NCBI GenBank assembly: GCA_964560765.1
Contig: CAZLMG010000001.1
Location: 62,001 to 126,000, forward strand
DNA: 64,000 bases
Direction: 5' to 3'
Source of the DNA: CAZLMG01 sp964560765
GTDB lineage: Bacteria; Bdellovibrionota_B; Oligoflexia; Oligoflexales; CAZLMG01
Under the pieces are notes generated by a model. It saw only the letters and a program-made list of their open reading frames with translations. It ran no database searches and was not told where the DNA came from. A program made the translations under genes and the position numbers. Below are positions 1-9,068 of this stretch, piece after piece (position 1 is the first letter of the stretch; each line of letters opens with the position of its first letter).

Positions 1-70
1 GGCTGCTATTGCCATGCCTCCATACACTCTGCCGCGGGCCGCAAAAGTAGCCCGCGCCTACTCATTTCTG

Positions 71-1810
71 CTAATCCATTCCCGGCAGATCCGTTCCATC
101 AATTAGCAGCTGCGGTGCAGCATGATAGGCTGTGGAAACACGGCCGATGTACTGATGAGATTCTAAACAAGGACACATGCGCCCAGTCAGCGGTTCCTTT
201 TTATTCCACGCATAGACTGCGCCATTTTCTTCCAGAAAATACCAATTATTGCCGAGTGCGTGGGTTTTGCCCTGGAACCACCATTCATTCTTTCCACCCC
301 AATTGAAGTTGCTGGGAGCACCGGTCAGCTGCAAATTCCTAGCGACGATGCTAGCCAGATCCAGGCCGCCCATAATGGTGGCGCGGCGGTGGTAATATTC
401 CGCATCCAAACGCGCCACCAACTTGCTATGGACGAACGGCTTAGCAAAGTTGGCCTTGGTGTCACGCACATCCCACTCGTAGATAAATCCGTTCGGTAAG
501 AGAAAAAACCATACTTTCGGCGTCGTGGCGGTGGCTTCACGGGCAAGCCAATATTCCTGGCGGCCACCCCAATTGAACGATGAAAACTCGCCGCTGGGTT
601 TGTGCGAACTAGCAAATGCGCCGACCGAAGATGCGGGGTACGTGCCCCCATCAATCAGAGGTTGCGTGTCCGCATAGTACGAAGCAGGGACCCAGCCAAT
701 CATTTTGCTATAAAGGGCGCCCTTGGCAAAGGTCGTTCGCGTGTCGCGCCGGTCCCAATGATAAATCTGGCCGTTTGGCAGAATAAAGACCTGCCCCGAC
801 TTTTGACTCGTAATCCACTTCTCTTGCCGCCCGCCCCAGTTATACGCGGTGGCCGAACCAAAGAGTTCGTGAGTCAAATCAATCTTGCCCGGGTTGATAT
901 CTACACCGGCCTGCAAGCGAATCCATTCGAGCTCATTGATGACCTTGGTGGCTTGACCAACAACGGCCTCATCACAGAGTTTGCCATTGGAGGATTTGCT
1001 AACACCATACAGGACGAAGCCCTCAACAGTGCGGCGAAAGACTGGCCCGCCGCTATCGCCACTACAGATCATCTGCATGTTGTCGTACCTGGCGTGCAGT
1101 GCCATGGCATCCTTCGTATTTGACGGTATATTGAAAAGGGGAGGACCCAAGACGTTGACTCCCACGCGCAATTGCCCGGATCGATCCGCCGTCCGATTCG
1201 CTTCATCGACGCCATATCCCGCGACCTCAAACTCAGCGCCTGGCTGAAAAGTATAGTCGATACCCAATTCTATGGGAGCAATCCCTTCTACGGGACGGGT
1301 TAACGTGACGACGGCCAGATCACGTATACTCAGTGCGACCGAGGACTCACTAAAGTCAAAAGCGGGATGCGCCTCAAAACGGCTCAACTCATAGACATTG
1401 GCAGGATCGAAAGTATAAACGGAATACTTGACACCCTTGTACTCCACGAGCCACTCACCTGTTGGCCGACCAAACGTGACCCGTAGCTCTTTCAGCTTGG
1501 CCTCGGTATCCGGCTTGCAGTGGGCTGCAGTCAGCACGTGACTTCGGTTGATCAGTGACCCTGTGCAATGCTGTTGATAATAATTTGTTCCGCCAGACGT
1601 GACCTGCTTGAAGATTCCAGCCACAAACGGCAACTCGGCATGCTGAATTTCGACGCCGTTACGAAGCTGAACCTGCGTCTCGTCGGTCGAGTTCACTGCC
1701 GCTCCCGACCTTGAAGCGGAACTGGATTCACTCTCGGTCTCCTCGACCTTGCCGCAACCGAATGCAATGTGCATGCATGCTAGATACACCAGGGCTATGG
1801 TCTTGCGCAT
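71..1810 (-). CDS. Lipoprotein trypsin-like serine protease with three C-terminal WGG repeats
   Basis: Predicted surface or periplasmic serine endopeptidase of the chymotrypsin (S1) fold. The 579-aa product starts with a lipoprotein signal ending AFGC (Cys19). The catalytic triad is readable: TAAHC (His97), RDLAVV (Asp164) and GDSGGPV (Ser253). After about residue 310 there are three degenerate repeats of about 85 residues. Each begins with an aromatic-N-WGG-(R/K)-(Q/N)-E core (YNWGGRQEKW, FNWGGRQEYW, FNWGGKNEWW), followed by an LPNGxIYxWD-like strand and a YY/YH segment. The repeats may bind a ligand or the cell surface, but I do not recognise their family. The start is supported by AAGGAG a few bases upstream of ATG. 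The gene stands alone. The S1 protease call is firm; the substrate is unknown. Confidence 0.9.
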   Translation of the reverse strand: MRKTIALVYLACMHIAFGCGKVEETESESSSASRSGAAVNSTDETQVQLRNGVEIQHAELPFVAGIFKQVTSGGTNYYQQHCTGSLINRSHVLTAAHCKPDTEAKLKELRVTFGRPTGEWLVEYKGVKYSVYTFDPANVYELSRFEAHPAFDFSESSVALSIRDLAVVTLTRPVEGIAPIELGIDYTFQPGAEFEVAGYGVDEANRTADRSGQLRVGVNVLGPPLFNIPSNTKDAMALHARYDNMQMICSGDSGGPVFRRTVEGFVLYGVSKSSNGKLCDEAVVGQATKVINELEWIRLQAGVDINPGKIDLTHELFGSATAYNWGGRQEKWITSQKSGQVFILPNGQIYHWDRRDTRTTFAKGALYSKMIGWVPASYYADTQPLIDGGTYPASSVGAFASSHKPSGEFSSFNWGGRQEYWLAREATATTPKVWFFLLPNGFIYEWDVRDTKANFAKPFVHSKLVARLDAEYYHRRATIMGGLDLASIVARNLQLTGAPSNFNWGGKNEWWFQGKTHALGNNWYFLEENGAVYAWNKKEPLTGRMCPCLESHQYIGRVSTAYHAAPQLLIDGTDLPGMD

Positions 1811-2141
1811 ATCGTCTCCTTACTCATGTCGACTGTGGGTGTCTTGATGATGCAAGACTCGGACAAACTTCAGCAGACGGGAAATGACAGCTGCTTTTGC
1901 GACGAGGTGGCGGGCCAAGGCACCGAATAGCGACAGGCGGATGAAAGCGATACCCTCGGAGCAGCAGCTAAGATTCGAGGCTTTATGAGGAAAACTCCTG
2001 CGAAGAATCCCTGCATTGTCTAGTCCAGGCCAGAAGCGGCACAACCCACCCTATCTTACTGATTAAACGTTACTTTTTGGAAATCGCTCCACTCCGCGCC
2101 TCGTGCTTCCGAATGTAGAATTCGTCCCGCTCCGTCCAGCT
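1811..2141. other. Intergenic region, no gene seen
   Basis: This stretch separates the protease from the nucleotidyltransferase/RHH pair. The only open frame on the minus strand (about 1820-2044) has no convincing ribosome binding site or protein-like composition. The protease promoter is expected here, but no clear -35/-10 pair could be fixed. Confidence 0.4.
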
Positions 2142-2432
2142 TTAGGCTTTGAGCCACTCCAGCATCAATTCCTTGATCTTGGTTTGATAAGGGGTTCCCT
2201 CTTGCTTCGACTTGAATCGGAACGCTGCCAACAGCGGCTCAGGAACCTTGATGCTGATGAGCTTGCTGGGATGCTGGGCTCGCGGGTCCACCATCTGGCG
2301 AAAGGAATCGAGAAACTCGACAATTGGCGTGACATCGGCACTCGCATCGAACTTGAGGTCGGGCTCGTGCCGCCATTGAGTGGCTTGAGTTTGCGTTGTT
2401 GACTTACTGCGGGATTTACTTCTGCTTGGCAC
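2142..2432 (-). CDS. Small ribbon-helix-helix (CopG/BrnA-type) antitoxin-like protein
   Basis: About 96 aa. The C-terminal half (SKLISIKVPEPLLAAFRFKS, then a QTKIKEL helix) has the short beta-strand plus two-helix pattern of CopG-like ribbon-helix-helix DNA-binding proteins, which commonly act as autorepressing antitoxins. I chose a GTG start because GGAG lies 7 nt upstream. An ATG at 2456 would add eight residues but has a weaker site. The start overlaps the end of the upstream nucleotidyltransferase by 17 bp, so the two are almost certainly co-translated. The family pattern is seen in the sequence; the antitoxin role is inferred from pairing with the neighbour and from the palindromes at the promoter. 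Confidence 0.7.
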   Translation of the reverse strand: MPSRSKSRSKSTTQTQATQWRHEPDLKFDASADVTPIVEFLDSFRQMVDPRAQHPSKLISIKVPEPLLAAFRFKSKQEGTPYQTKIKELMLEWLKA

Positions 2433-2892
2433 GCAGTTGCTCCAATACTTTAACATCGGCCCGATCCTGTGGCCGCCCTGTTCCAGTTTTCATTTTAATC
2501 AAATCATCGATGGCGATGACTTGAATTTTCTTCAAGCCAAAATTTTTGGAGACAGACTTAACCTTGGAAAGGTCTGTGGTAATGATGATGTCAACGATCT
2601 CGATGGGGTTGTCTGGGTTGACGAAGCTCCAGGCAATGAGATTACGGTTCTTGATATACTCTTCACGAAATTGGAAGACTTCTTGGGCGGTCACCGGCAG
2701 TCTGGGGATCAGCCCAATGCGCCGCAATGCCCTTTCGCAGCCCACAAAATCATCCAACTTGTGGCGGATGATGCAATCGATATCGACCGTGCCACGCGGA
2801 GCGCCCAGAAGCGCCACCGCGTATCCGCCCACCAAAGCAAACGGAATTTTTTCACTGGCGAATGCGCTGCGAACTCGTTCGAGAAGACTCAA
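2416..2892 (-). CDS. Nucleotidyltransferase-fold protein, AbiEii/DUF6036-like
   Basis: About 158 aa from the TTG start. It resembles small nucleotidyltransferase-fold proteins of the AbiEii-toxin/DUF6036 type. There is an FALVGGYAVALLG stretch followed by TVDIDCIIR (a G-G...DxD-like metal site). Later, IQVIAIDDLIKMK and RPQDRADVKVL are the conserved second half seen in this superfamily. Members transfer nucleotides to RNA or protein targets, and several are toxins. Start codon choice is uncertain: in-frame TTG at 2892 or GTG at 2907. The longer frame to 2961 would run through the palindromic promoter region. First gene of a two-gene unit with the RHH gene at 2142-2432. Confidence 0.7.
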   Translation of the reverse strand: MSLLERVRSAFASEKIPFALVGGYAVALLGAPRGTVDIDCIIRHKLDDFVGCERALRRIGLIPRLPVTAQEVFQFREEYIKNRNLIAWSFVNPDNPIEIVDIIITTDLSKVKSVSKNFGLKKIQVIAIDDLIKMKTGTGRPQDRADVKVLEQLRAKQK

Positions 2893-2906
2893 TCCCGCAC
2901 CCCTCA

Positions 2907-2928
2907 CTGGTATATACCAGTATATACT
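2907..2928 (-). promoter_or_regulatory. Tandem palindromic operator candidate
   Basis: A perfect 14-bp palindrome CTGGTATATACCAG (2907-2920) is directly followed by, and shares two bases with, a perfect 10-bp palindrome AGTATATACT (2919-2928). They lie immediately upstream of the nucleotidyltransferase start. Short paired palindromes at the promoter are the usual operators of RHH antitoxins, and the TATATA cores could include the -10 element. The palindromes are seen; the function is inferred. Confidence 0.6.
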
Positions 2929-2936
2929 ACGTCTAG

Positions 2937-3182
2937 TCAGTGGGCAAGTACCGTAAAACATCTACTTTTTACCAAGCCAAACGTGATGCCGACCTCGGCA
3001 ATGCCCCCGAGTTGCCCCGCGTGATTCAGATAAGGCAGCCGATCGACTTGCCCGCACTGCTCCACCCAAGGGGCCAGTCCCTCGCGTGAAGAGGCATCAG
3101 AGTGCGACGGCGTCTTGCGCAGCATGCACGAGGCTAGGAGCAGCGACAAGATCGCTGCGGTACCAAGGCTGATTCGACTCAT
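2937..3182 (-). CDS. Small putative lipoprotein, function unknown
   Basis: 81 aa beginning MSRISLGTAAILSLLLASC, a clean lipoprotein signal (LASC). The mature part is short, rich in charged and polar residues, and matches no family I know. The start is an internal ATG preceded by GAGAGG; the longer frame upstream would place the signal peptide internally, which is unlikely. It lies 19 bp downstream of the lipoprotein gene at 3202-4446 on the same strand, so the two are probably one transcript. Confidence 0.6.
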   Translation of the reverse strand: MSRISLGTAAILSLLLASCMLRKTPSHSDASSREGLAPWVEQCGQVDRLPYLNHAGQLGGIAEVGITFGLVKSRCFTVLAH

Positions 3183-3201
3183 GTTGCAATACCTCTCTAA
3201 A

Positions 3202-4446
3202 CTACTTACAGGCGCAAACTCGCTGCATATTGACAGCTGATCCCGATAACGTGGTCGGTGTTGTATCCCAAAAGAATTTGCGCATATCATGGCGGTAGAA
3301 GCATCCTAGCCCATGCGATGTCGTAATATTTTCAAGGGTCTCATCTGTTTCCGTCAGCTGACGCATGACGTCCTGACAGCGTTCTCGGTTCTCCGCATAG
3401 CCAGGCGTCGTCGTCACTCCACGGTGCCCAATCAAATCGATCGTCGCCTCGTTAGCGCGCATGGAATGGTCCGCACAAACGTCTTCGCAACTTTGCTGGC
3501 TCCACAAGTAACCGAGAAAATAGCAACTGCCAGGATCATCCGGGATGGTGACGCTGCTGCTTGGGCAACTCAATTCGCCATCATCGCTGGGACTTAAATT
3601 GGATGATGAGTTTTCCGAGCCATCCGCCGCAGCCAATAGAAAGGCCTCCCCATAAGAGGCGATATCGCCATGCAGCGAACAAACGCGCACCCAGATGTCT
3701 TCACCGCTATTTCGGCGTGAAATTTCGGCGCTCGTCACTCCTGCTGGCAGCAGCTCGCTCAACTCGCCGCCGCCACAGGTCATCGGTGGCTTCTTGCCCA
3801 CGCCGATGGCGATGGCATGCGGCAAATCGGCAACGTTGCTCGCAGTTTCGAAGCTGACCGTGAAGGTCTGTTCATCGGTCCAAGACGCAATAAGTCTGAG
3901 GACGCCATCTGTAGCGTCGATGCGCGTAAGCCCCTCGGGCGCATTCTCATCGAAGATTCGTACGAACCCCACAGTATCAGTTAGCAAGGCTGAAAGCCGT
4001 GCAGCAAAGCAAGAAGCGTCGGCAGTGTTATTCACCACCCACGATGGAATCATCAGCTGTTTGCCATGAAAGATGGCACTGGCCATACCGGCAACTTCGG
4101 GATCGAAGGTACAAAGCTCCCAAAGCATATCCAGCCAATCGCCCATAGGCAGCTGGCCGTCAGCATCGCGAATATCTAATTGGAGTGCGTTGCTACTCGG
4201 AGACTCACTTAGTACATAGGCCAGGTTCACACTTGGAAATTCCACACCGATGCGGTCGTCGTGATACCCTGCATAATTCATCGAATCCGTAGTCCAAACC
4301 AAGTAACCGGGCAGCGGTCGGTCCTCGCCAACTTGGGTCTTTCCGCGTGCGGCGTAGCCGTCTGACGCAGCTTGTGGCGTTGCACGCGTGCATGCCACAG
4401 ATACGCAGCTGGTAAGTAAGGCCAAGATGTTTATGAAACGAAGCAT
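3202..4446 (-). CDS. Putative lipoprotein, function unknown
   Basis: 414 aa with an N-terminal lipoprotein signal ending VSVAC. The mature protein carries several cysteines towards the C terminus (about five in the last 110 residues, including CVAC-like spacing at the end), which suggests disulfides in an exported domain. The middle region (about residues 190-270) looks like beta-sandwich sequence. No family recognised. The small lipoprotein at 2937-3182 follows 19 bp downstream. Confidence 0.75.
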   Translation of the reverse strand: MLRFINILALLTSCVSVACTRATPQAASDGYAARGKTQVGEDRPLPGYLVWTTDSMNYAGYHDDRIGVEFPSVNLAYVLSESPSSNALQLDIRDADGQLPMGDWLDMLWELCTFDPEVAGMASAIFHGKQLMIPSWVVNNTADASCFAARLSALLTDTVGFVRIFDENAPEGLTRIDATDGVLRLIASWTDEQTFTVSFETASNVADLPHAIAIGVGKKPPMTCGGGELSELLPAGVTSAEISRRNSGEDIWVRVCSLHGDIASYGEAFLLAAADGSENSSSNLSPSDDGELSCPSSSVTIPDDPGSCYFLGYLWSQQSCEDVCADHSMRANEATIDLIGHRGVTTTPGYAENRERCQDVMRQLTETDETLENITTSHGLGCFYRHDMRKFFWDTTPTTLSGSAVNMQRVCACK

Positions 4447-5019
4447 GCGCTAACTCCCGTGTTCATCACTTGGACCGGTCATGGATTTTCAATGCGTGCG
4501 ATGTTGGGATCTTCTGCAAGGCTAGTGCCACCGGGCCGGATGCAGAGGGTGCATGCTTGGCGCCGCTGCGCCATGATCCTAAAATGGCAGAGTGAGTGGG
4601 CTTTTCTCGATTGGGTAGCTGGGGTCCGGCTGGTAGCGGGCAGAGACCATCATGCACAGCATCGTCTACTCGTGCCACGCAGGGCGGCAGCGGAACACGC
4701 AGGTTTGCTGCCAATCGATCGGAATCAGAACTGAATTCCCACCTTCGTTAGATCGAACATGTCCCAGGCGCGGCGGCTGCGACGAGCGCATCCATAACTA
4801 TTCGCATTTATTACTTAAACTCACTAACCGCTACTACCCACCGGCCTCCTCCAGCCCATGCAAGGCGGCCCGCCGGACGCAGTCCGTATTGGATCTACGC
4901 CTGCACCTAGTAACTTGACGTCCTTTGAGCTGCTGTCTGGGCAAAGCACCCGGACCGTTGCCGTCGCATAAATCTTCAGAAGATCAGGCTTGCCAGCAAA
5001 TCATATACAGGTCGGTTAT
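4447..5019. other. Intergenic region, no gene seen
   Basis: About 570 bp between two minus-strand genes. The open frames here overlap each other on both strands, lack ribosome sites and look random. A short palindrome ATCTTC-A-GAAGAT is present near 4973-4985, but without a T-run, so it is not called a terminator. Confidence 0.4.
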
Positions 5020-7491
5020 TTAAAAACTCCCAAAGCGCACATAGAGGAGGTCACACGGGCCCACACCCGTACCCCCATGTTCATAGAGGGCATCAGTCAC
5101 GGCACCCTTCAGTCGCGCATCGACTTCCGAGATGGCGGCACGCGGACTGGTTCCCGTGCCACGCCAATGCTTCTGCACGATTTCCGCGATAAGCTGGTCG
5201 CGATCTTCGACGGCCAGTGGCGGATTCCCGGGCACCGCCTCATAGGCTTGGATTTGCCTTTGCAGATGCTCGGTCAAGATGCGAGCAAAGGCATCCCGAT
5301 CCATCGCCGGTGTGAACGGCAACACGCCTTGGATGCGATCCACGAGTAATTCTGACAAGCCATCGCGAATTCCAGCTTCTCGCATTTGATACGGATCCGA
5401 TCCACCGCCGGTGATGTAGTCCTGACCCGCGTTGGTCGTCAGCAAAATCTTGACGTTGCGCAAACTCACGCGAATGCTTGTGCCTTTTTGATCGCCCGAA
5501 GACGTTTTTTCTGTGACATAGAAGGCTCCCTCTTGAAAAGCCGCCAGTAGGCGATCTTGCGTCGCGCGATCAGCCTTTTCAATCTCATCCAAAATGATGA
5601 CGGCCTGGCTATTCGCTCGTACCGCCTCGGCAATCTCTTGCATCAGGTCCTCACTCGATCTGCCGCCCGTGCGCGAGTACGCGTTCATCTCAATGAGACG
5701 CGAGCGATAGCCCATGTTCTCGGCATAGGCTTTGGCGAATTCTGTCTTGCCGGTGCCGCGCGGCCCCATGAGGAGCATGATCATGTCGGCCTTCTGGTCA
5801 CCGGGCAGGCGCACAGAGCTTTGCTTTGTCGCCTGGTATAGGGCTTCGATCGCAGGAGCCCGGTCAACAAAGCGTGCACTCATTGCCGCGCGCAAGCCCT
5901 CAATTTTTTGCCGCATCTTTTGTTGATCGAATTGCGCCGGATCGAGTTGGTACTTTTCCTGCGCCGCAGCATGGACTTCCTCGAAACTGATCGGCTGCTC
6001 TGTGCGGTCCTCGATGCTGCGTTTGGCATGCAGATAATCGACCAGCTTGGCCACCTTTCGAGGTTGGGCACCGATGGCATCAAACTGCTCGGAAAGATCA
6101 TAGAGGCGCTCGCAAAGCGGCTGGGGCAACTCCTCGATACCGAATCGCTTGGCCCACAGGTTGATAGCCGCAACAGCTTCGGCACGACTGAGCGGCGGCT
6201 TTTTGTACTGCTCGAACCGGGAATACACAGCCGTCCTGCCGGCATAGGCGGCGTTAAATTCTTGCTCGGTGGAAGTGCCAATGATCCGAATGCGGCCGTC
6301 AGCTAAATGAGGCTTTAGGTACTCCCACACATCGTTGGAGTTCGCGGAGTGCGTACCTTGCCCAGAAAGCGAATGAATCTCATCGATAAACAGGATCAGT
6401 GGTGCTTTTGCCGCGGCATCGGTAAACTCCTTGATGCGGCCCTCAATCTGACCTACGAGGCTGGTGTTTGCTGAGAGCGAGCCGGCATCAATCTGGAATA
6501 TGGGAGTGTCGCTTGCCAGCTCAGGATATTGACCTTGAGCCATCTGCCACACAAAGCTCTTCACCAGCTCAGTCTTTCCCGTACCAGCCTCGGCTAAAAT
6601 GACGACACTGCCAACCTCGCGCCGCTGCAGGGCCATGCGAATGGCGTTCGCCCCTCTGGTATCCGTCAGCTCGAAAGGCGGTTCGTCTTGACTGATGGAT
6701 ACGGTTAGGTTGGTGTACCGTTCCGCCAGTTGCGCGACCTCAGGGGGCGTCGTGCTGCCCCGAGACTTTTTCGAGCGAGCGGCTGGAGGCAGGGCCTTCT
6801 GCTCCTCAATCGAAGCATCCGGATCACCCTCGATGGCAGATTCTGTCGAAACCCCCGCCAGTACCAGCAGCTCCTTTGCTAGCGCATAGTGAACCGGTAG
6901 TTTGTCGACGGAATGGACGAAGACAAGGGCTGCATCCTTAGAAGTTGTATAGAACTTCTTCAACTTCAGGGGTGCTTGCCAGCCAGCGCTCTTGAGCATG
7001 GTCTGCGCGCCGAAGTTTGACTCGCGGACAATGACGGTGGCGAACTGTCGATTCTGTTCCCCCAATCGTTCCTGGATTCGGCTTAGCATGGACCGGGCGA
7101 CCCCTTTGCGGCGATAGCTCGAATGGACAGCTAAATTTTCCAGATGTATGGAATTGCGATACAGCGAGTAAATGGCAAACCCAACCACTTTCCCCTTGTG
7201 CTTCGCCACAAAGCCAATCGTACTTTTCTTGGACAAGACCGAAACGAGCATTTCCCTTGACCAGGGTTCCTGGAAACTTTGCCGCTCAATCTCTAGGACC
7301 GCGTCGACATCTCGCCGTATCAGCCAATCAAGCTCAACGTCGATCTGGCCACCTTCTGACACCTGCGACGTCACGGGCGCCGTCTTTGGGGTACAGGCCA
7401 TTGCCGCCATAAGAGCCATGACTGACACGAGGATGCTGCTGCGCCAAAGCCACGAGTTGCGCATGGCAACGCCAGACATTTGTTTCGTCAT
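5020..7491 (-). CDS. Lipoprotein-signal + RimI-like GNAT + tandem AAA+ (Clp/Hsp100-like) fusion
   Basis: 823 aa. Residues 1-33 form a lipoprotein-type signal (hydrophobic stretch ending AAMAC). Residues about 58-196 are a GNAT acetyltransferase resembling RimI: IRRDVDAVLEIE, LENLAVHSSYRRKGVARSML (acetyl-CoA loop) and VRESNFGAQ. A low-complexity linker follows, then two AAA+ modules. Module 1 has Walker A AEAGTGKT (about 300-307), Walker B LILFIDE and Arg-rich GRTAVYSRFEQ. Module 2 has Walker A GPRGTGKT (about 576-583) and Walker B VIILDE. This order matches ClpA/ClpB ring unfoldases, but the usual Clp N-domain is replaced by GNAT, there is no long M-domain, and no ClpP-docking loop was recognised. 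The start is set by GGAGG 8 nt before ATG. An exported enzyme needing ATP and acetyl-CoA is paradoxical; the signal may instead act as a membrane anchor with a cytosolic body. Confidence 0.85.
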   Translation of the reverse strand: MTKQMSGVAMRNSWLWRSSILVSVMALMAAMACTPKTAPVTSQVSEGGQIDVELDWLIRRDVDAVLEIERQSFQEPWSREMLVSVLSKKSTIGFVAKHKGKVVGFAIYSLYRNSIHLENLAVHSSYRRKGVARSMLSRIQERLGEQNRQFATVIVRESNFGAQTMLKSAGWQAPLKLKKFYTTSKDAALVFVHSVDKLPVHYALAKELLVLAGVSTESAIEGDPDASIEEQKALPPAARSKKSRGSTTPPEVAQLAERYTNLTVSISQDEPPFELTDTRGANAIRMALQRREVGSVVILAEAGTGKTELVKSFVWQMAQGQYPELASDTPIFQIDAGSLSANTSLVGQIEGRIKEFTDAAAKAPLILFIDEIHSLSGQGTHSANSNDVWEYLKPHLADGRIRIIGTSTEQEFNAAYAGRTAVYSRFEQYKKPPLSRAEAVAAINLWAKRFGIEELPQPLCERLYDLSEQFDAIGAQPRKVAKLVDYLHAKRSIEDRTEQPISFEEVHAAAQEKYQLDPAQFDQQKMRQKIEGLRAAMSARFVDRAPAIEALYQATKQSSVRLPGDQKADMIMLLMGPRGTGKTEFAKAYAENMGYRSRLIEMNAYSRTGGRSSEDLMQEIAEAVRANSQAVIILDEIEKADRATQDRLLAAFQEGAFYVTEKTSSGDQKGTSIRVSLRNVKILLTTNAGQDYITGGGSDPYQMREAGIRDGLSELLVDRIQGVLPFTPAMDRDAFARILTEHLQRQIQAYEAVPGNPPLAVEDRDQLIAEIVQKHWRGTGTSPRAAISEVDARLKGAVTDALYEHGGTGVGPCDLLYVRFGSF

Positions 7492-7713
7492 CAGAAAGTC
7501 CTCCATCCACGCGAGCACGCATTTTTGCGATTGAAGACTGCAAAGAATCGGCCAGCCATGTCCTGGTCGTAATTGCTGATGTTGGCGAGAAAAACGAGCA
7601 AGAGGCGACCGACGCGACCGTCAAACAGGTTGCCGGCGACAGCGGCGACCCCGTTGTTCTACTCATGATAATGGTGTGTTAAAGAACGCGTTGCGGCGAG
7701 GAGGGGTGCGAAA

Positions 7714-8895
7714 CTAGCGACGGCGCGAAGTCAACCCCGCATCCGACCAAAGCGCTTCGAGGAATGTTCGCCACGGCAGGATTTCAATACCATCTTTGCG
7801 CCGCGGCGCGGCTTCCTGGCAAACCACGATGTAACGCCGCATCATGTTTTCTTCCTGCAAGGCCTTGATCCCCTTCAGATGCTTTTCCTGAATATTATTT
7901 GACGACTTCACTTCAATAGCGATTTCTTCATCCAGAATAAAATCGACTTCGAATTGCGATGTCGAGCGCCAGAAAGCGAGAGAACTGCGGGGACTTCGGT
8001 AGTCGACCCAAGCTTTCAATTCCATGGCGATGAAGTGCTCAAAAAAATCGCCGAAGTCCTGGTTCCTTTCGGTAATCGGCGGTAGATCACGCAAGGCGCG
8101 GACCACCCCCGTATCAAATAGATAGAACTTGGCGGTGTTAATGGACTTTCGCACAGACGTCTTATGAAAAGGCGGCAATTCGAATCCGAGGAGCGTGTCC
8201 GTAAGCACCTGATACCAATTTTGAACGGTTTGCCTCGTCACCTGGGCGTCATTGCCAATATTTGTGAAGTTGATCAATTGCCCACTCGCCGCCGCCGCCA
8301 CGTTCAAAAACCGAGAAAACGCAGGGATATTGCGCGAGATCCCTTCAGCGCTAATTTCCTCGGTCAGATAGCGACCTACATATGCATACAAATCCTCGGT
8401 GGGATCGTCGCTCAAGTAGTGAAAGGGGATCAGCCCATGATTCAGCGCGCGCAGTAAGTCAAAACGCTCGGAGCCAATTTCAGGATAGACCAAGGGGTGA
8501 AATGCACGGTCGCGGGCGCGCCCCCCCAGTAAATTTGTACTGTGGCGTCGTAGCTTGCGAGCAGACGAGCCCGTCAGCAAGAATCGAATGTTTCGCTCTT
8601 CGATCAGTAATTGTACTTCGTCAAGCAGCTCCGGTAGCTTTTGAATCTCGTCGATGCAGATGACGCAATCACGGAGGTCTTCTTGCACAGCCTCTTGGCG
8701 AATGAGCGTTTGGTCATGACTCAATCGCAGGAACAAACCCCGGTCCAGCAGGTTATAAGTTTTGGCGATCTTGTCCGCTAGCTGGGTCCGGATAAAGGTA
8801 GACTTGCCGGTTTGGCGGGGGCCAAACAGGAACAGGGAGCGCTCGTCCAAAAGCGGTCCCAAGTCCAACAGGCGAGAAAGATACGCCGAGCCCAT
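7714..8895 (-). CDS. AAA_14/DUF4143 family ATPase
   Basis: 393 aa. N-terminal AAA-type ATPase with Walker A GPRQTGKS (near residue 26), Walker B VICIDEIQ and a sensor LLTGSSARKL. The C-terminal DUF4143 region contains DTGVVRALRDL and FWRSTSQFEVDFIL...EIAIEVKSS. The E-V-D...E-V-K pattern resembles a degenerate PD-(D/E)xK nuclease fold. Such stand-alone ATPases are common and patchily distributed in bacteria; their role is unknown, with DNA-related or defence roles suggested. It has its own short upstream region and no obvious partner. Confidence 0.88.
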   Translation of the reverse strand: MGSAYLSRLLDLGPLLDERSLFLFGPRQTGKSTFIRTQLADKIAKTYNLLDRGLFLRLSHDQTLIRQEAVQEDLRDCVICIDEIQKLPELLDEVQLLIEERNIRFLLTGSSARKLRRHSTNLLGGRARDRAFHPLVYPEIGSERFDLLRALNHGLIPFHYLSDDPTEDLYAYVGRYLTEEISAEGISRNIPAFSRFLNVAAAASGQLINFTNIGNDAQVTRQTVQNWYQVLTDTLLGFELPPFHKTSVRKSINTAKFYLFDTGVVRALRDLPPITERNQDFGDFFEHFIAMELKAWVDYRSPRSSLAFWRSTSQFEVDFILDEEIAIEVKSSNNIQEKHLKGIKALQEENMMRRYIVVCQEAAPRRKDGIEILPWRTFLEALWSDAGLTSRRR

Positions 8896-9068
8896 TCTGT
8901 AACATCCTGCTTTTAAATGATTTATTCACCATTAAATTACGTCTGTCATATATCATGATAAACGCCAACACGATTGGCGTCAAGGCCAGGTGCTAAATGG
9001 ACTCGGCGTGCTCAGAGAACTGCACGCCGAGTTAAAGGACAGGATTGGGAAGCTTATGAACCCAAAAA

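Noticed and set aside
1820..2044. 74-codon minus-strand frame after the protease
   Set aside because: No ribosome site, random composition, no protein features.
4973..4985. Palindrome ATCTTCAGAAGAT as a terminator for the fusion gene
   Set aside because: Only 6-bp arms and no T-run on either strand.
7334..7666. 110-codon minus-strand frame overlapping the start of the GNAT-AAA+ gene
   Set aside because: It is in another frame of a clearly coding region and lacks a convincing ribosome site.
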